This document shows, piece by piece, positions 12,668 to 23,014 of a stretch of DNA of 64,000 bases (the first letter of the stretch is position 1; every line of letters starts with the position of its first letter). Made by a program: the position numbers and the translations under genes. The notes under the pieces are model-generated. The model was given only the letters and a program-made list of their open reading frames with translations, was not told where the DNA came from and searched no databases. Source of the stretch: Rusavskia elegans (taxonomy: Eukaryota; Ascomycota; Lecanoromycetes; Teloschistales; Teloschistaceae). The stretch covers positions 61,574-125,573 of the forward strand of contig SAUG01000059.1 in the NCBI GenBank assembly GCA_011316305.1, read 5' to 3'.

Positions 12668-15600
12668 TCAATTTCTCCGCTGCCGCTTACTGGCAGGCTG
12701 ATCGAAACACGATAGGCTAACCGTCGAATCCGTATCATCATCATCGTCATCCTCCTCCTCCTCCTCCCCCTCCTCCTCCTCCTCCTCCTCCTCCTCCTCC
12801 TCGTTTCCTCCCACCCTCCCCCCGAACCTTTCGCCAGCATTAACCGCTGGACTAGCTGAAGGTCTTACCGAACGCCGCGTCACTGTTGGCGGCGGTGTCG
12901 GCGGCTCACCGTATCCCTGCTGCGGCGGCGGAGTGCCTGACTGCGGAGGAAGCTGGGTCGACGGCAGCCGGGTGGGGTACGGAGCATCCTGAATGGACTC
13001 GTAGCCGAAGAGGCCGATCAAGCCGTGCGGATTCTCGTCGCACGCCTGTTCAAGATCCGCAGGGCTGGTGGCCGATTTAGCAAAGTCGAGGCTCTCGCGG
13101 GGGAGGCAACGGCCGGAGTGTAAGGGTTCGACGTAGCAGGTGTAGAGGACAGCTTGGAGGCATCGCAGCGAGGGGTGGCGTTGGAGGAGAGCTGGGATGG
13201 CGATTGAGAGGAGTAGGGAGCCGACCATGTGGAGGCTGGACAGGAAGGACTTGTTTAGTACTGTACTAGGATGGAGAGGAAAGGGGGAAGAGGTGATGAA
13301 GACGTACGCGTAAGATTTGGTCAGAGCTAATAACCCCCAATCATTTTTGAAAACCGCAACGGCTTTCCCAAGGCTCATCGTAGCCTTCCAATGCTTCTCG
13401 TTCCCTTGGTCACAGATGCCCAGGAACGGCGCAATAGCTGCTTTGAGATCATCCACCTTCTTCCTGCCCGCTCTTCGTTTCGGGTTGTCTTTCTTGATCA
13501 AGCGTTCGAGATACTCGCGATCTTCATTTGGTAGCTCGCATTTGAGCAAGTCCTGCGTTGCCTCCCAGAAGAGATAGCATTCCAGAGCAGTCAGCATCTT
13601 GCTCACTGACTGCCAGCCTTTATCTTCCAGGTGTTGCAAAGAGCGCGCATGGAGCAGCCGTGCTCGTAGCGATTTCAGGAGTTCGGGCGGTTTCCCATCG
13701 AAAGCGTGGCCTTGGTCCTGTTCATCCTGGGGCGTAGCTGATAGACCTGAATGTTTGACCATGTTGATAATACTCCTGGAGAGGTTGACAAAAGGCCTCG
13801 ATGTCGCGAAGGAAGTTATTAGGGCCAACAACTCTTTCGCCGCTTCTGGCCGACGTCTGATTGCTTCCTTAATCCTGGCATCTGCAAGTATCTTCAAGCC
13901 GGTGTCGTGGAAAGAAGATTCGCTGGTGGTGGAACGAGTGAGCCGTAGCTGTTTCTCGGTATTCAATTTGACCGGAGAAGAGGATTTTGTAGAAGTCGCA
14001 GCGGCTTTATGAGCTGACTCGGCTTGTTCTGAACGGTTTGGCTCTAAGCGGTTTTGTCTTCCAGCTGAGCCGCTATTGCTACCAAAGCCAGATGCTGCAC
14101 CGGAGAGCGATGTAGGGGAGGGGCCACTTCTTGTCGAATGTACGGCAGGGTGCGGTGAAGGTAAGAAAAGGGCTCTGGAAGTTGATGTTGGAGTTTCCGC
14201 TCTATTGGAATGCCCGGACTCATCGCTATCCTCCTCGCTCGCTTCCTTTTCTACAGCCTGCTTGCTCCCTCCGTCTTGTATAGTCTCCGTTTTCCTTCGC
14301 TTCTTTGTGTTACCCTCACTCTTTCGCTTCTCCACATTCTCCTCCCTCCTTTGCTGCTCTACATCATCTTCACTTCTTCCATTCTCGCCATCATCCTCAA
14401 TCCTTCCAACCTCTGCATTTTTCCCTCCTGCCTTGTTCTCCGCCGCATTCGCTACTTGACCTTCTTGTCCGCCTTCACCTTCAATTGCTGGGGCAGAAGC
14501 CCCCAGACCGGAACCGTAACGTGACTTGGATCCAGTAGACGGCTCCAAGTCTTCACCGCTGTGCTGGCTAATAGGAGGAGTGCAGGAAGATGGTAGATAG
14601 GTAGAGGATAAGGACTCATAAACAGGTTGTTGATATTCAGCCTGGCTCATAGTATATCAGTATTGAACGACTTGCAAGGCAACAACAGTATATTCATACC
14701 GGATTGTTTGACGATGAAAATTGCTGTTGTTCTCTAGACGGCTGCTCTCCTTCACCGAGAAGCCCCTCGTCGTTAACTGGCGGATTCGCAATGTGCTCGT
14801 CTTCGTCATTGTCCCTCTCCACTGCGGCATTGGTGGCAGACCTAACAATCGGGGGATCCATTGCCTGCTGATCTTCTCTCTTGCCCCTCTTGGCCGCGGC
14901 GTCGTTGGCAGAATCTTGGTACGACGCTCCCCCCTGCCCGACATCATCATCCTCTTCTGCCGTCGAGCTGTTGGCCCCCTGCCCGACTTCATCCTCCTCA
15001 TCTGTCGTCGAATTGTTGGCCCCCTGCCCTACTTCATCCTCCGCATCTGTCGTCGAATTGTTGGCCCCCTGCCCTACTTCATCCTCCGCATCTGTCGTCG
15101 AGTGGTTGGCCTCCTGCCCTGCTTCATGCTCCTCTTCTGACGTCGAGTGGTTGGCAGAATCTCTGTCAGGCGTATCTAACCTTGGCTGACTTACTCCATC
15201 GTCACCTCCTGCCGTCGAACTGTTAGAAGAGACAACTTGTGCATCATCCTTTCGCGCCTGATCCTCGTCAGATGCGCTGCTTGACGATTCCTTGCCTTCC
15301 TCATCTTCATCATCAGTCTCTTCGTCCGACACGTCTGGTTTTGGCTTTGATCCTGGTTTTGGAGCTTGGCTGCCTCGAGATGGTTTTTGTGCTGCTCTTC
15401 TCTGGCGGGTACGCCGCTGATTGACAATGTTGACCAGTAGAGCGAAGCGTTCGCTGAAATATGCTCCATCCTCAAAGTCGAGATGAGCGTTGATGGCATC
15501 GCGCCACTAACACAAATATCGTAAGCGTTACGGAGGCCTCGAGCGGGAATGAAGGGCTGAAGTTACAACTGATAGGCAAGTGGGAGCCGGTGTATGCCCA

Positions 15601-15677
15601 GGGTCCAGGAGCTCCTGCACCCTCGCGAGTAGTCGAATAGCCTCCAGTCCGTTTTTGCCAGTACGCTTGGGAGGCAT
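12668..15677 (-). CDS. Acidic, repeat-bearing putative nuclear protein (963 aa, 3 exons)
   Basis: Proposed exons 15677-15567, 15506-14700 and 14641-12668. Intron 1 (60 bp) is GTAACT..TTAG with CTTAC upstream of the acceptor. Intron 2 (58 bp) is GTATGA..CCAG. Both leave the frame intact. Without intron 2 there would be two proteins: one ending just past 14700, and a 660-aa one starting at ATG 14650. Residues 1-75 form a compact, possibly helical region. Residues ~155-229 hold five 15-residue acidic repeats. Residues ~350-440 are Glu/Lys-rich. Residues ~540-860 are the least biased part. The tail has a Glu/Asp run (~918-946) and a basic KRQRR end. The composition suggests a nuclear protein; the basic clusters could be localisation signals. 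I do not recognise the family. It is the most downstream of three same-strand genes. The single-gene model is likely but needs transcript support. Confidence 0.6.
12747..12810. repeat. CTC/GAG trinucleotide run coding for an acidic tract
   Basis: A nearly pure CTC-type run on the plus strand that encodes the Glu/Asp run near the C-terminus of the minus-strand 963-aa protein. It is likely to vary in length between strains. Confidence 0.85.
14932..15156 (-). repeat. Five tandem 45-bp coding repeats
   Basis: Five consecutive 45-bp units, each encoding a 15-residue unit of the form A-N-x-S-T-x-x-E-D-E-V-G-Q-G, lie in exon 2 of the 963-aa gene. The three central units are nearly identical in DNA and the outer two are more divergent. 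This is typical of slippage or unequal crossing-over. The period is an exact multiple of three, so copy-number change would keep the frame. Confidence 0.9.
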
Positions 15678-16117
15678 AGCGAGAAGAGATATGACGGAAT
15701 CAAGGTTGAAAGGAGCCGTCGATACTGGCAAAGACCCTAGGGCAAGCTCTCTCGTCGGCCAGGCAACATCTTCATGGATCCGCTCTCTGCATTCTCCTCC
15801 CTATGCTTTCTGTTTCATGAGGTTGAAAGCACTGCTGGAGAGATATAAGAGGCAGAAGCGGAGTGTATCGCGGAGGCGATACAGGCGATGTCTCGGGAAG
15901 TACGGCGGCGTCTTCCTTCTGGCGGTAGCTGAGTCCATGAAAGGGACGCAGCTCGAAGAAGAACCGAGGTTAAGCCGGCATCAAAGCTTTTTCCAGGGCC
16001 ACATAGAATAACCTTACGGGCGTATTCTTGAGTATATAGATCGTGTTACTACGGTAAGACTACAGAAACATTAGGTTACACGACACTTCAATTTCTATTT
16101 TAGAGAAAATCTTCTAT
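15678..16117. other. Intergenic, upstream of the 963-aa gene
   Basis: Holds the 5' region of the 963-aa gene and the 3' flank of the kinesin-like gene. A plus-strand open frame (15580-16011) overlaps exon 1 antisense and has no coding features. The last ~100 bases turn AT-rich. I see no clear TATA box or other element. Confidence 0.5.
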
Positions 16118-18502
16118 TTATAAATATTTTATCGATATAGTCTCCTCACCAAACCTCAGCACGTGAGTGATGGTGGTAGAATCTGCTGAATCCTCATCCA
16201 TAGTCGTTAATCTCATTACCTTCATCTTCGGGTTCGAGAGTAAGGGCCGGAGGAATTGGGTGAGCTGAATCCGTTGACGAATATGTCAGCATGAGCATTC
16301 CAAGTGGTTGGGGAAATGGTCAAGGGATGGCAAGTGCTCTTACCGTACTATTCTGCGCCTTGGCTGATTTCCCCGACTCCGCCATCTCGTTCAAGACAGA
16401 TTGAAGGATGCCGAGATCGCGAAGAGCGTCAGCCGATTCTGTAGCAAGGGCCATAATGGTGAATCGGACGATCTGGGAGGGATTGGCCACGAGAACGAGA
16501 TTGAACACTAAACCCCAATGACTCGTTTGACCCTGCGTATGGTTTCGATGAAAGGCCGCCGCTTGAGCCAAAAGTTTCTCCCCACGCGCGGAATTAGGCA
16601 CAGGTTCCTGCTTGAGTTTGAAAAGTGGCGACAACGACGACGGGGGTTTTGGATCGATATCCCGGCCGCTAAAGCAGTCCCTGATTTTCTTGTCGCAGAT
16701 GTAGAAGCTCGACATGGTGAATTTGGCAATGGTGTTTTCATTGTTGATGATATCGTCAAGGAGATGGAGGGAGTATCGTAGCAGGAGGACTAATACGCCC
16801 TGTTCCTCGCCGCTCTTTCCCTTGCCGAAGAGAGTCGCTTCTTGCGCTTTGGCTGCACCGCAGCAGAAGAGATGGATGTTCCTTTGATCGAGTAAGCTGC
16901 GGACGTGAAGGCGGATTTCCTCGAAGAGTTGCGGATTGGGAGTACCGGGACCTAGGACGTGGTCGAATGTAAAAGTCCGACCGAGAGCGTGCACGTCGGT
17001 CGCGCTCGTAACCGCGATGGAGCATCTGCGACTTTGCCATTGCCGTCGACGGACCCGACAGAATCTAGCCGTGCTGCGTGCTAGATCGTTGATTACTGCA
17101 GACGTTATTTGCCAGTCGGGATAGAATGCCTTCTTGATGATGAGGAGTGACTCGTCGGCAACTTCCACTTGAGAGCGAACTTCAATCAACGTTCGTTGGA
17201 CGGCGTTGGCGTCCATGTCGGCCCTTCCATCTGGTAGAGGGGAAGAGTTTATGCTCTCCGCTCGCCCTATGCCGCGTATGTGCTCCAGCAGTCGACTTAA
17301 ACCTTCGAGGCCGACTTCCGCGCGTTGTTGGTTATCGTCTAGAGTTGCTAAGTATTGCTTGAGTCGGAGTACATCGTTCTTCAGATCTTTAGTTCGCTCC
17401 AGTTCGTCAAGTCGTTCCTTCACCCGCCAAGTCGGTGTGCGCCCCTGACTGTCCTGTTCGAGAGATCGTCGCTCTTCATCCAATCCCGCAAGATCCTTCT
17501 CCAAGCGAGGGACGTCGACGGTAAGCCCCTGCAAATCACTTCGTAGCGACGATGTTCTCTCTTCCAACTTATGAATCCGTTCCACTTCTTCAGACACTTC
17601 GCGCTCAAGATCCTTCAAGTCCTGCCTGGCGTCTCGGATCTCCTGTTGTTGGTCTGGCTTCGATCGAATAGGTAGTCCGGTGGTGATGGCAGGAAGTATA
17701 TACCGTACGGAATCGTCTGCAACCGTCTCGGGAGCTTCATGGTTTCGTTAGCCCAATGGTCCGTCAAGGTATCAGACGATCAAAACGTCAAGGAGCAATG
17801 TGACTTACCCCAACCAGCCGCTTGAGTGCTAGCGCTTTCACCAGCCAGCAACGGACTTGGAGGACCTGTCGGTGCCTCGGGTTGACTTGCTGTTCCATCA
17901 GGATCACCCGACGTTTGAATGCGCGCGCCAGGCGTCCCAGAAAGGAGTGGCGAGGTAACGTCGCCTTCAACATCCTTGATACTGCTGTCGCTCTCTCCAA
18001 CGACTTCCTGCGCCAGCTGTCGACGGCTTGAAGCTGCTCGCAGAAGCCCCGAGCGTTCTCCGCGAAAGTGATCTGGAATCTCTTGGCCGCTGTTTAGTAC
18101 CTCCTGTTGACCCCAAACCGAAGTACGGCGGGCAGAGTCCAGTACTTCTTCGTTCTGTGTCTGCTCTGCAGCTTTCGCATTCTCCCCAACTTCAAGCTGT
18201 GCCTTCAGAGCCCGAACTTGATCTTGTAGCTCCGTATTCTGATCGCGGAGCTTGACCCATCTTTGATTGGCAGCCGTCAGAGCTTGTTTGTAGGAATCGA
18301 TCATGGCTGATCTCCCAGCGTCCTCGCTTCGTGTTGACCGAGAGGCATGTTCTGCAGTCTGACGTCGTTGTCGCTCGCGGTCAAGCTCCCTTCGTAAAGC
18401 TTCGATTGTGAATTCGGTCTCTTGTCCGCCACTTGGCTTTCGTTTGCATGAGGTCTGGGGCAGCTGGTGAGGAGGTAGACTTTCGGCCATCTCTGTGTCC
18501 AT
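16118..18502 (-). CDS. Coiled-coil protein with a degenerate kinesin-14-like motor domain (743 aa, 3 exons)
   Basis: Exons 18502-17809, 17734-16344 and 16264-16118. Intron 1 (74 bp) is GTAAGT..CTAAC..AAG and intron 2 (79 bp) is GTAAGA..CTGAC..CAG. Both joins keep frame. Residues 1-231 are polar with a coiled coil, ~250-390 form a long coiled coil, and ~450-743 align by eye to a C-terminal (kinesin-14) motor. Landmarks are CRVR (~457), FTFDHVLGPG (~486) then LFEEI, FYICDKKIRD (~575, the xxSxxEIYNExIRDLL strand), and NSTLTQFLRPLL (~692, matching NSKLTxLLQxxL) continuing across intron 2. The three nucleotide motifs are lost: the P-loop position reads GAAKAQEAT, switch I SSRSH reads GQTSHW, switch II DLAGSE reads ALATES. 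ATPase-dead motor homology domains are known in yeast Vik1 and Cik1, partners of Kar3; a similar accessory role here is inference. The kinesin assignment is from motifs only. Confidence 0.8.
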
Positions 18503-18782
18503 GTTTGTATTGCCACGTCTTGTAGCGGTATTGCTCGCTCAGGGATTGCTTTGCACGTCGCAGCTGTGAGGCGTCAGTCTGTCTCGCAAAGCTGTTCAAG
18601 GCTGGGAGACGGACTTCAAAGAGGTTGGCTGAATGCAAACGAAGTGTCGTACTGTCCTCTGGAGATTCCTCCCCCCCTCCCCATGAAGCCGCAAACAAAC
18701 GAATGTTTGGCCGCTGGATTACAATCGGCGAGTTGCAGAATCCCATCAGGCGGCACATCTCACACTCGTCCATCTCGGCCAT
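18381..18782 (-). other. Upstream open frame, possible extra 5' exon of the kinesin-like gene
   Basis: An ATG-initiated 133-codon frame overlaps the start of the kinesin-like gene in another frame. Its first ~100 codons contain CEMCRLMGFC and are not obviously random. A weak 64-bp intron (GTGCAA..ACACAG) would join it in frame to codon 5 of the 743-aa protein. The donor is poor, so I keep the ATG at 18502 as the start. It could equally be 5' leader sequence. Confidence 0.25.
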
Positions 18783-19524
18783 AGCTATCGAGCCAAAGCT
18801 ATCTCTTTCCTCTCTGTACGCGCGAGCGATTTCCTGCGGTGAATCATCTACTCCAGTACTCCGTACTCTGGAGGGTGCGCTCCTGGTAGTATAGGTGACC
18901 GTAGGCTACGGTCGTCTTTTACAATATTGTCCTCCGTATATCCTGTTCATTTTTTGAAAGAATCACATGTTGGCCTTAAGCGACTTGATCCTTTCCCGCA
19001 ATGATGGCTAGTACAAGAACCAGCTGGTCGCTTGGATGAGACGCATGCAACAGCGGTCGTCTCCCACCCCCTCGTCTCCCCAACCAAAGCGAAAGTGAGA
19101 AGTACTGGAAGCACTACAGCTCCAGCCGCCGACGCTGTCAGGGTTGTTGGGGAAAGACTTATGTAAGGAAGCTCTGTATTGCAAAGTATGGTCTTCTTCG
19201 AGGAGCGAGCATCCCGCAGTGATGATAAAGTTAACCCTCAAGGCTCAAGGACCGCGGGCAAACTACGAAACACTTTACGACATCAGATAAGCCCTTTCGC
19301 GGCCGCTGAACGCCCGCCGCGTTATCCTTATCCACCATCCTCATCTCCCACACCCGGTGCGTCACTCACACTGCGGAAGTGGCCCTCGAACCAATCCTAT
19401 TCGCGCCTCTTCCTCCGACAACCGCCCTGCATCACATCACATCCGTATCGCCTAGACTCCACCTCCAAATCCCACCCCATCTCAACCCTACACCCTTGTT
19501 CCACAAGCAAAAGCAACAGCACAA
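18503..19524. other. Intergenic between the kinesin-like and proline-rich genes
   Basis: Contains the upstream region of the kinesin-like gene (with the uncertain upstream frame), a short palindromic repeat at 18851-18913 and the 3' flank of the proline-rich gene. 19320-19520 is C-rich on the plus strand. No convincing additional gene is seen; short frames here lack coding features. Confidence 0.5.
18851..18913 (-). repeat. Short palindromic repeat, copy 1
   Basis: Contains the near-palindrome GACCGTAGGCTACGGTC and, ~20 bases away, CTCCAGTACTCCGTACTC. Its reverse complement matches 61363-61421 over about 60 bases with few differences. It lies in unmutated DNA 5' of the kinesin-like gene and could be a small MITE end or a structured element. 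Confidence 0.6.
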
Positions 19525-21406
19525 TCACAGCCAATCAAGGTGCACCCATGGCTCATGTAACGCGCAATCCCAAGGCGTGCCCTCACTCTGCCCGCGCTCA
19601 ATCATCGCCAATTTCGTGCACCACTCGCGCTCCCGCCCGCCTTTGCAGCGCTTCGCGCCCCTGACGCCTGGCGATGGCGATGATGCCTCGCTTCTGGAGC
19701 CGCGTCGATCGGCTGTCGTGCGAGGGCGTTCAGTGGAAAGGGAGCGCCGGCGTTTGCGGTGGGAGATGCTGTCGCTGGTATTGGGGAAGTGGAAGTGTAC
19801 GTGAGGACGAAGATCGTTGGGGGGTGGTGGGTGTGAAGAGGAGGATGGGGGAGTTGCCGGCGGTGTAGCGGGAGCAGAGACCGTGGAGGAAACTACGTTG
19901 TTGGATCTACCATTGGGTCTCTCTTGGTAGTGTTGAGAGGGCGGAGGGACAGGTATTGTTGTTGGAGGCTGTTGCGGTGTAGCGGGGGCAGAGTTGGTGG
20001 AGGACATTACGTTGTTGGATCTACCATTGGGTCTCTCTTCTTGGTGGTGTTGAGAGGGCGGGGGGACCGGTATCGTTGTTGGAGGCTGTTGCGGTGGTGG
20101 AGGAACCGCCGCGGTGGAAGGCGCAGAGGGGATGGGTACATCTATCCATCCGTCAGCGGGAAAAGGTTGATCTGATGAATTCCAGATGATTGCGGAAGTC
20201 AAGCCTACCGAGCCGTTCCACCCGCTCAGATATCCTCCTCACCTCCCTTAACAACCCCGTTTCAATCCTCCCGTCCATCGCACCTTCTATTGTCCTCGCT
20301 ACAAGCCTTCCTTCCTGAATAAGCTCTGTTAATACATCCCGTATCTCCTGGAACAAGCCGACGTGCGTGGCTTGGTTTGCAATAATACCGCTCCCTTCTT
20401 GAACGAGCGTCATGATTGCGTTGCGTATCTCGTCGATGGAGCGGGAATGTGATCCTTGCGTTGCGAGGATACCGGGCAGTGTATTGTCGAAATGTTGCAA
20501 TCTGTTTCCGTGGTCGAGGAACATTCGGCCGGCTTCTTGCTGTAAGAGAGTTGCTTCATTCCTTAAAGAAGTACTTGTCTCGTCGTGTCTTGCTTGGAGG
20601 TTGTTGATCGTAGCTTCGATGCCTTGCATTCTTTGGTTGTTGTGCGAGAGCTGGCTATCCGTGATTTGTCGATCCCGGTTCGTTTCATTCTTCGCTTCGG
20701 TTTGAGAATCTCGTGTGGAACTTTCATACGCACTAATCTGTGCCGCCAGTCGCTGCTCCAGTCGCTGCTCCAGTCGCTGGAGATCGTTTTGGAATCTGGT
20801 GATGATGGTGGCTGAATTGGTTGCATGTTGGTCATCTAGCTGGGTGAAACGAGCATCCGCCGTGCTGTTGATTCTCTGCTCCAAAACGTCCAGGGATACT
20901 GGATCGGGGCTTGATGATGGATGCTGCTCGAGAACGACTTGGTCAAGCCTGGCGTCCAGTGAATCAAGTCTGGCTGAACTTGATTCGTGTCTAGCCACCG
21001 TCTCTTCCCTATTCTCACGAACAGTCTGCCTTGTCAGCTGTACAAGCTCCTGAAGCACCTCCAACGCGATGTTAATGTCGGAAACCTGACTATCCAAGCC
21101 GCAGAACCGCTGATCTGTCGAGTTAGCATCGCAAGTGCGTCGTGCTTCACTGCTCGCTAGACGTGCTGAGACGTCTGCATCGCGAGTCGCGGTCTCGACA
21201 TCGATACGACCGATTTCACGACTGGTGTCACGGTGGATCTTATGGAGGCTTTGGAATACAGTGTGGAAGGCTTGCGCATGGTTTTCGTGCGCGGGGAGCC
21301 AGTCATGGACGAATTGTTCCACCCGATTGATACATTGGACGATCAACGGGGGGAGGGATTGAGAGTTCTCCTGAGAAACAGGTGTGGTGAGAAATGGGTG
21401 TGTCAT
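19525..21406 (-). CDS. Long coiled-coil protein with proline-rich C-terminus (604 aa, 2 exons)
   Basis: Exon 1 is 21406-20209 and exon 2 is 20141-19525. The 67-bp intron is GTAGGC..CTGAC..GATAG and preserves frame, fusing what otherwise look like two overlapping frames (one starting at TTG 21430, one at 20202). I chose ATG 21406. The open frame upstream of it has no other ATG before a stop. Residues ~25-395 are a nearly continuous helical, Gln/Arg/Glu-rich region with heptad spacing and repeated LEQRLEQRL. It is followed by two ~38-residue proline-rich repeats (QQPPTTIPVPPPSQH then RPNGRSNNV), a basic HRKRRRS segment and a short C-terminus. I do not recognise a family. It is probably a multimerising scaffold, perhaps nuclear; this is inference from composition. 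Same strand and coiled-coil character as the kinesin-like neighbour. Confidence 0.7.
19862..20092 (-). repeat. Two tandem ~115-bp coding repeats
   Basis: Units 19862-19975 (114 bp) and 19976-20092 (117 bp) are nearly identical and encode the two proline-rich repeats of the 604-aa protein. They differ by one extra codon and a few substitutions, pointing to a recent in-frame tandem duplication. Confidence 0.85.
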
Positions 21407-21650
21407 GAGCAGTAAAACAAGAAGAAGCAAGTGGAGAAGAGGATTTAGAATTCAGCTTGAGCCTTTTGCTTCCGGGAGTCTTCCGAATGTTCCATGCAGG
21501 TATTCATCAGCATGAAACCTCTGTTTCTTTATGGCTAAGGGGCAAGTGCATGGTCGGGACGTCAATCTGTGCAATCTATAATCCTAAGCGCGAACAAAGG
21601 ATCCTGCCTACCTTTTTGCCTTAGTTTTCAGACTCCGCACTAGCTTTAGC
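21407..21650. promoter_or_regulatory. Presumed upstream region of the 604-aa gene
   Basis: Only ~245 bases of normal-composition DNA separate the start codon at 21406 from the next RIP-mutated block. Any promoter must lie here or within the repeat. I see no clear core element. Confidence 0.35.
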
Positions 21651-22515
21651 TTTAGCGCCGGGGCGACCTTTAGCCTAGACCCGAAGTAGTCTAATTACCT
21701 CGTGCCGGTTAGATCTTTCGAAGGTGACGTAAACTATATCTTTTTTAATTAACTTTTGCTTATTAAAGCTAGACTGGTAAAAAGTCGAAATTTAATTTTA
21801 AAAATTTAGATTATATTAATATTCGATAAAAATATATAATTTTTAAATATATAGTATAAAAAATATAACGCGAATAAGAATTTGATTAAATATTATAAAA
21901 TATAAATTTTATAAATATAAAGAATTGAAATGATAAATAAAATATAAAATTGTAATAATTTAATTATTTAACTATTTTCTATAAAAGTCTAAAATCTATT
22001 TATTATCTATAGAATACATTCTACTTTAAAGCTATTTTCTTAAAAACGTACGTAAAATAGAAATAAAAACCGCGATAATTACTATCCGAATTTTTATCTT
22101 TTTTACGTTTTTAATAATATTAATAGTCGTAGTTTTTTAGCTTTTCTATTAGAATTAAATACAATTTTAAATTAGAGATATATCTTTCCGTTAGTCGTAT
22201 AAAACTTCTAGAGAAAACGAGCGGATATAGAAAGGAACGGCTAGTTAAAATTCGATTAAAATTTAATAGTAATAGTAATTCTTCGAAAAATAAAGTAAAA
22301 CTTCGGCGTAGAAAAAAAAAATAGAGTTTATTTATTTAGTAATAGTAGATATCATCTTTTAGATAATAGTAAAAGAGAAAGAGTTAATAGTCTTTTAATT
22401 AACGAAATAATTGATTGTAGTAATAATGATCTCTTTAATAAAACGTTAGCGACGAAAATTAGAAAAATTATTGATAGTATTACTATCGAGTTCGCGAGAA
22501 CGGCGACGATTATAT
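21650..22515. repeat. RIP-mutated block, left part
   Basis: AT-rich, TpA-rich sequence with no usable reading frame. It probably forms one mutated repeat with 23015-24130, split by the miniature element at 22516-23014. Confidence 0.6.
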
Positions 22516-23014
22516 CAGAGTTTTCGAAAAGTGGCCCTGAGAGCCCAATAATTTTGGTGGGGACCCTGCGGGCTCGAACGGCCCCGGGGAGCTCCGGGCG
22601 CTCGAGGAATTATTAGAAACGCTCGAGGCGCCCCGGGCTCTCTAGAGTTCCTAGACGGCTAATAATATTTACCGCCGTCTAAAAGAAAAGTTTCTATAAA
22701 GCTACGCTAGCGGCGTCTACTCGCTAACGTTATATTAGACGAACGATCAACGCTAACTAGATCGAGAATTAAAAAAATCTATAAAATCGGAGATTTTTAT
22801 ACGCGTAAAATCTAGCGCTATTACTAGCGCGTATATTATACGGTCTATATAGATACTAGCTAGAATTAATAAAAGTCTTTATAGTATAATATATAGATAT
22901 ACTATATATATAGCCCTAGAAGCCCAGAAAACTATTAAAACAGTCTAGAACGCCCCGAGCGCTCTGCCCCTGGGCCTTCCACCAGAAGCCCGGGGCTTAA
23001 ATTCGAAAACCCTG
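22516..23014. mobile_element. MITE with GC-rich termini (499 bp)
   Basis: Inverted ends CAGAGTTTTCGAA (left) and TTCGAAAACCCTG (right), flanked by ATAT on both sides, which suggests a short AT target duplication. The outer ~120 bases at each end are strikingly GC-rich (runs such as GGCCCCGGGGAGCTCC) while the middle is RIP-like and AT-rich. No coding capacity. Its surroundings are mutated repeat. Confidence 0.6.

Noticed and set aside
14721..15226. Three overlapping plus-strand open frames
   Set aside because: They are antisense shadows of the 45-bp coding repeats of the 963-aa gene.
15580..16011. 143-codon plus-strand open frame
   Set aside because: It overlaps exon 1 and the promoter region of the 963-aa gene on the opposite strand and lacks any domain or coding bias.
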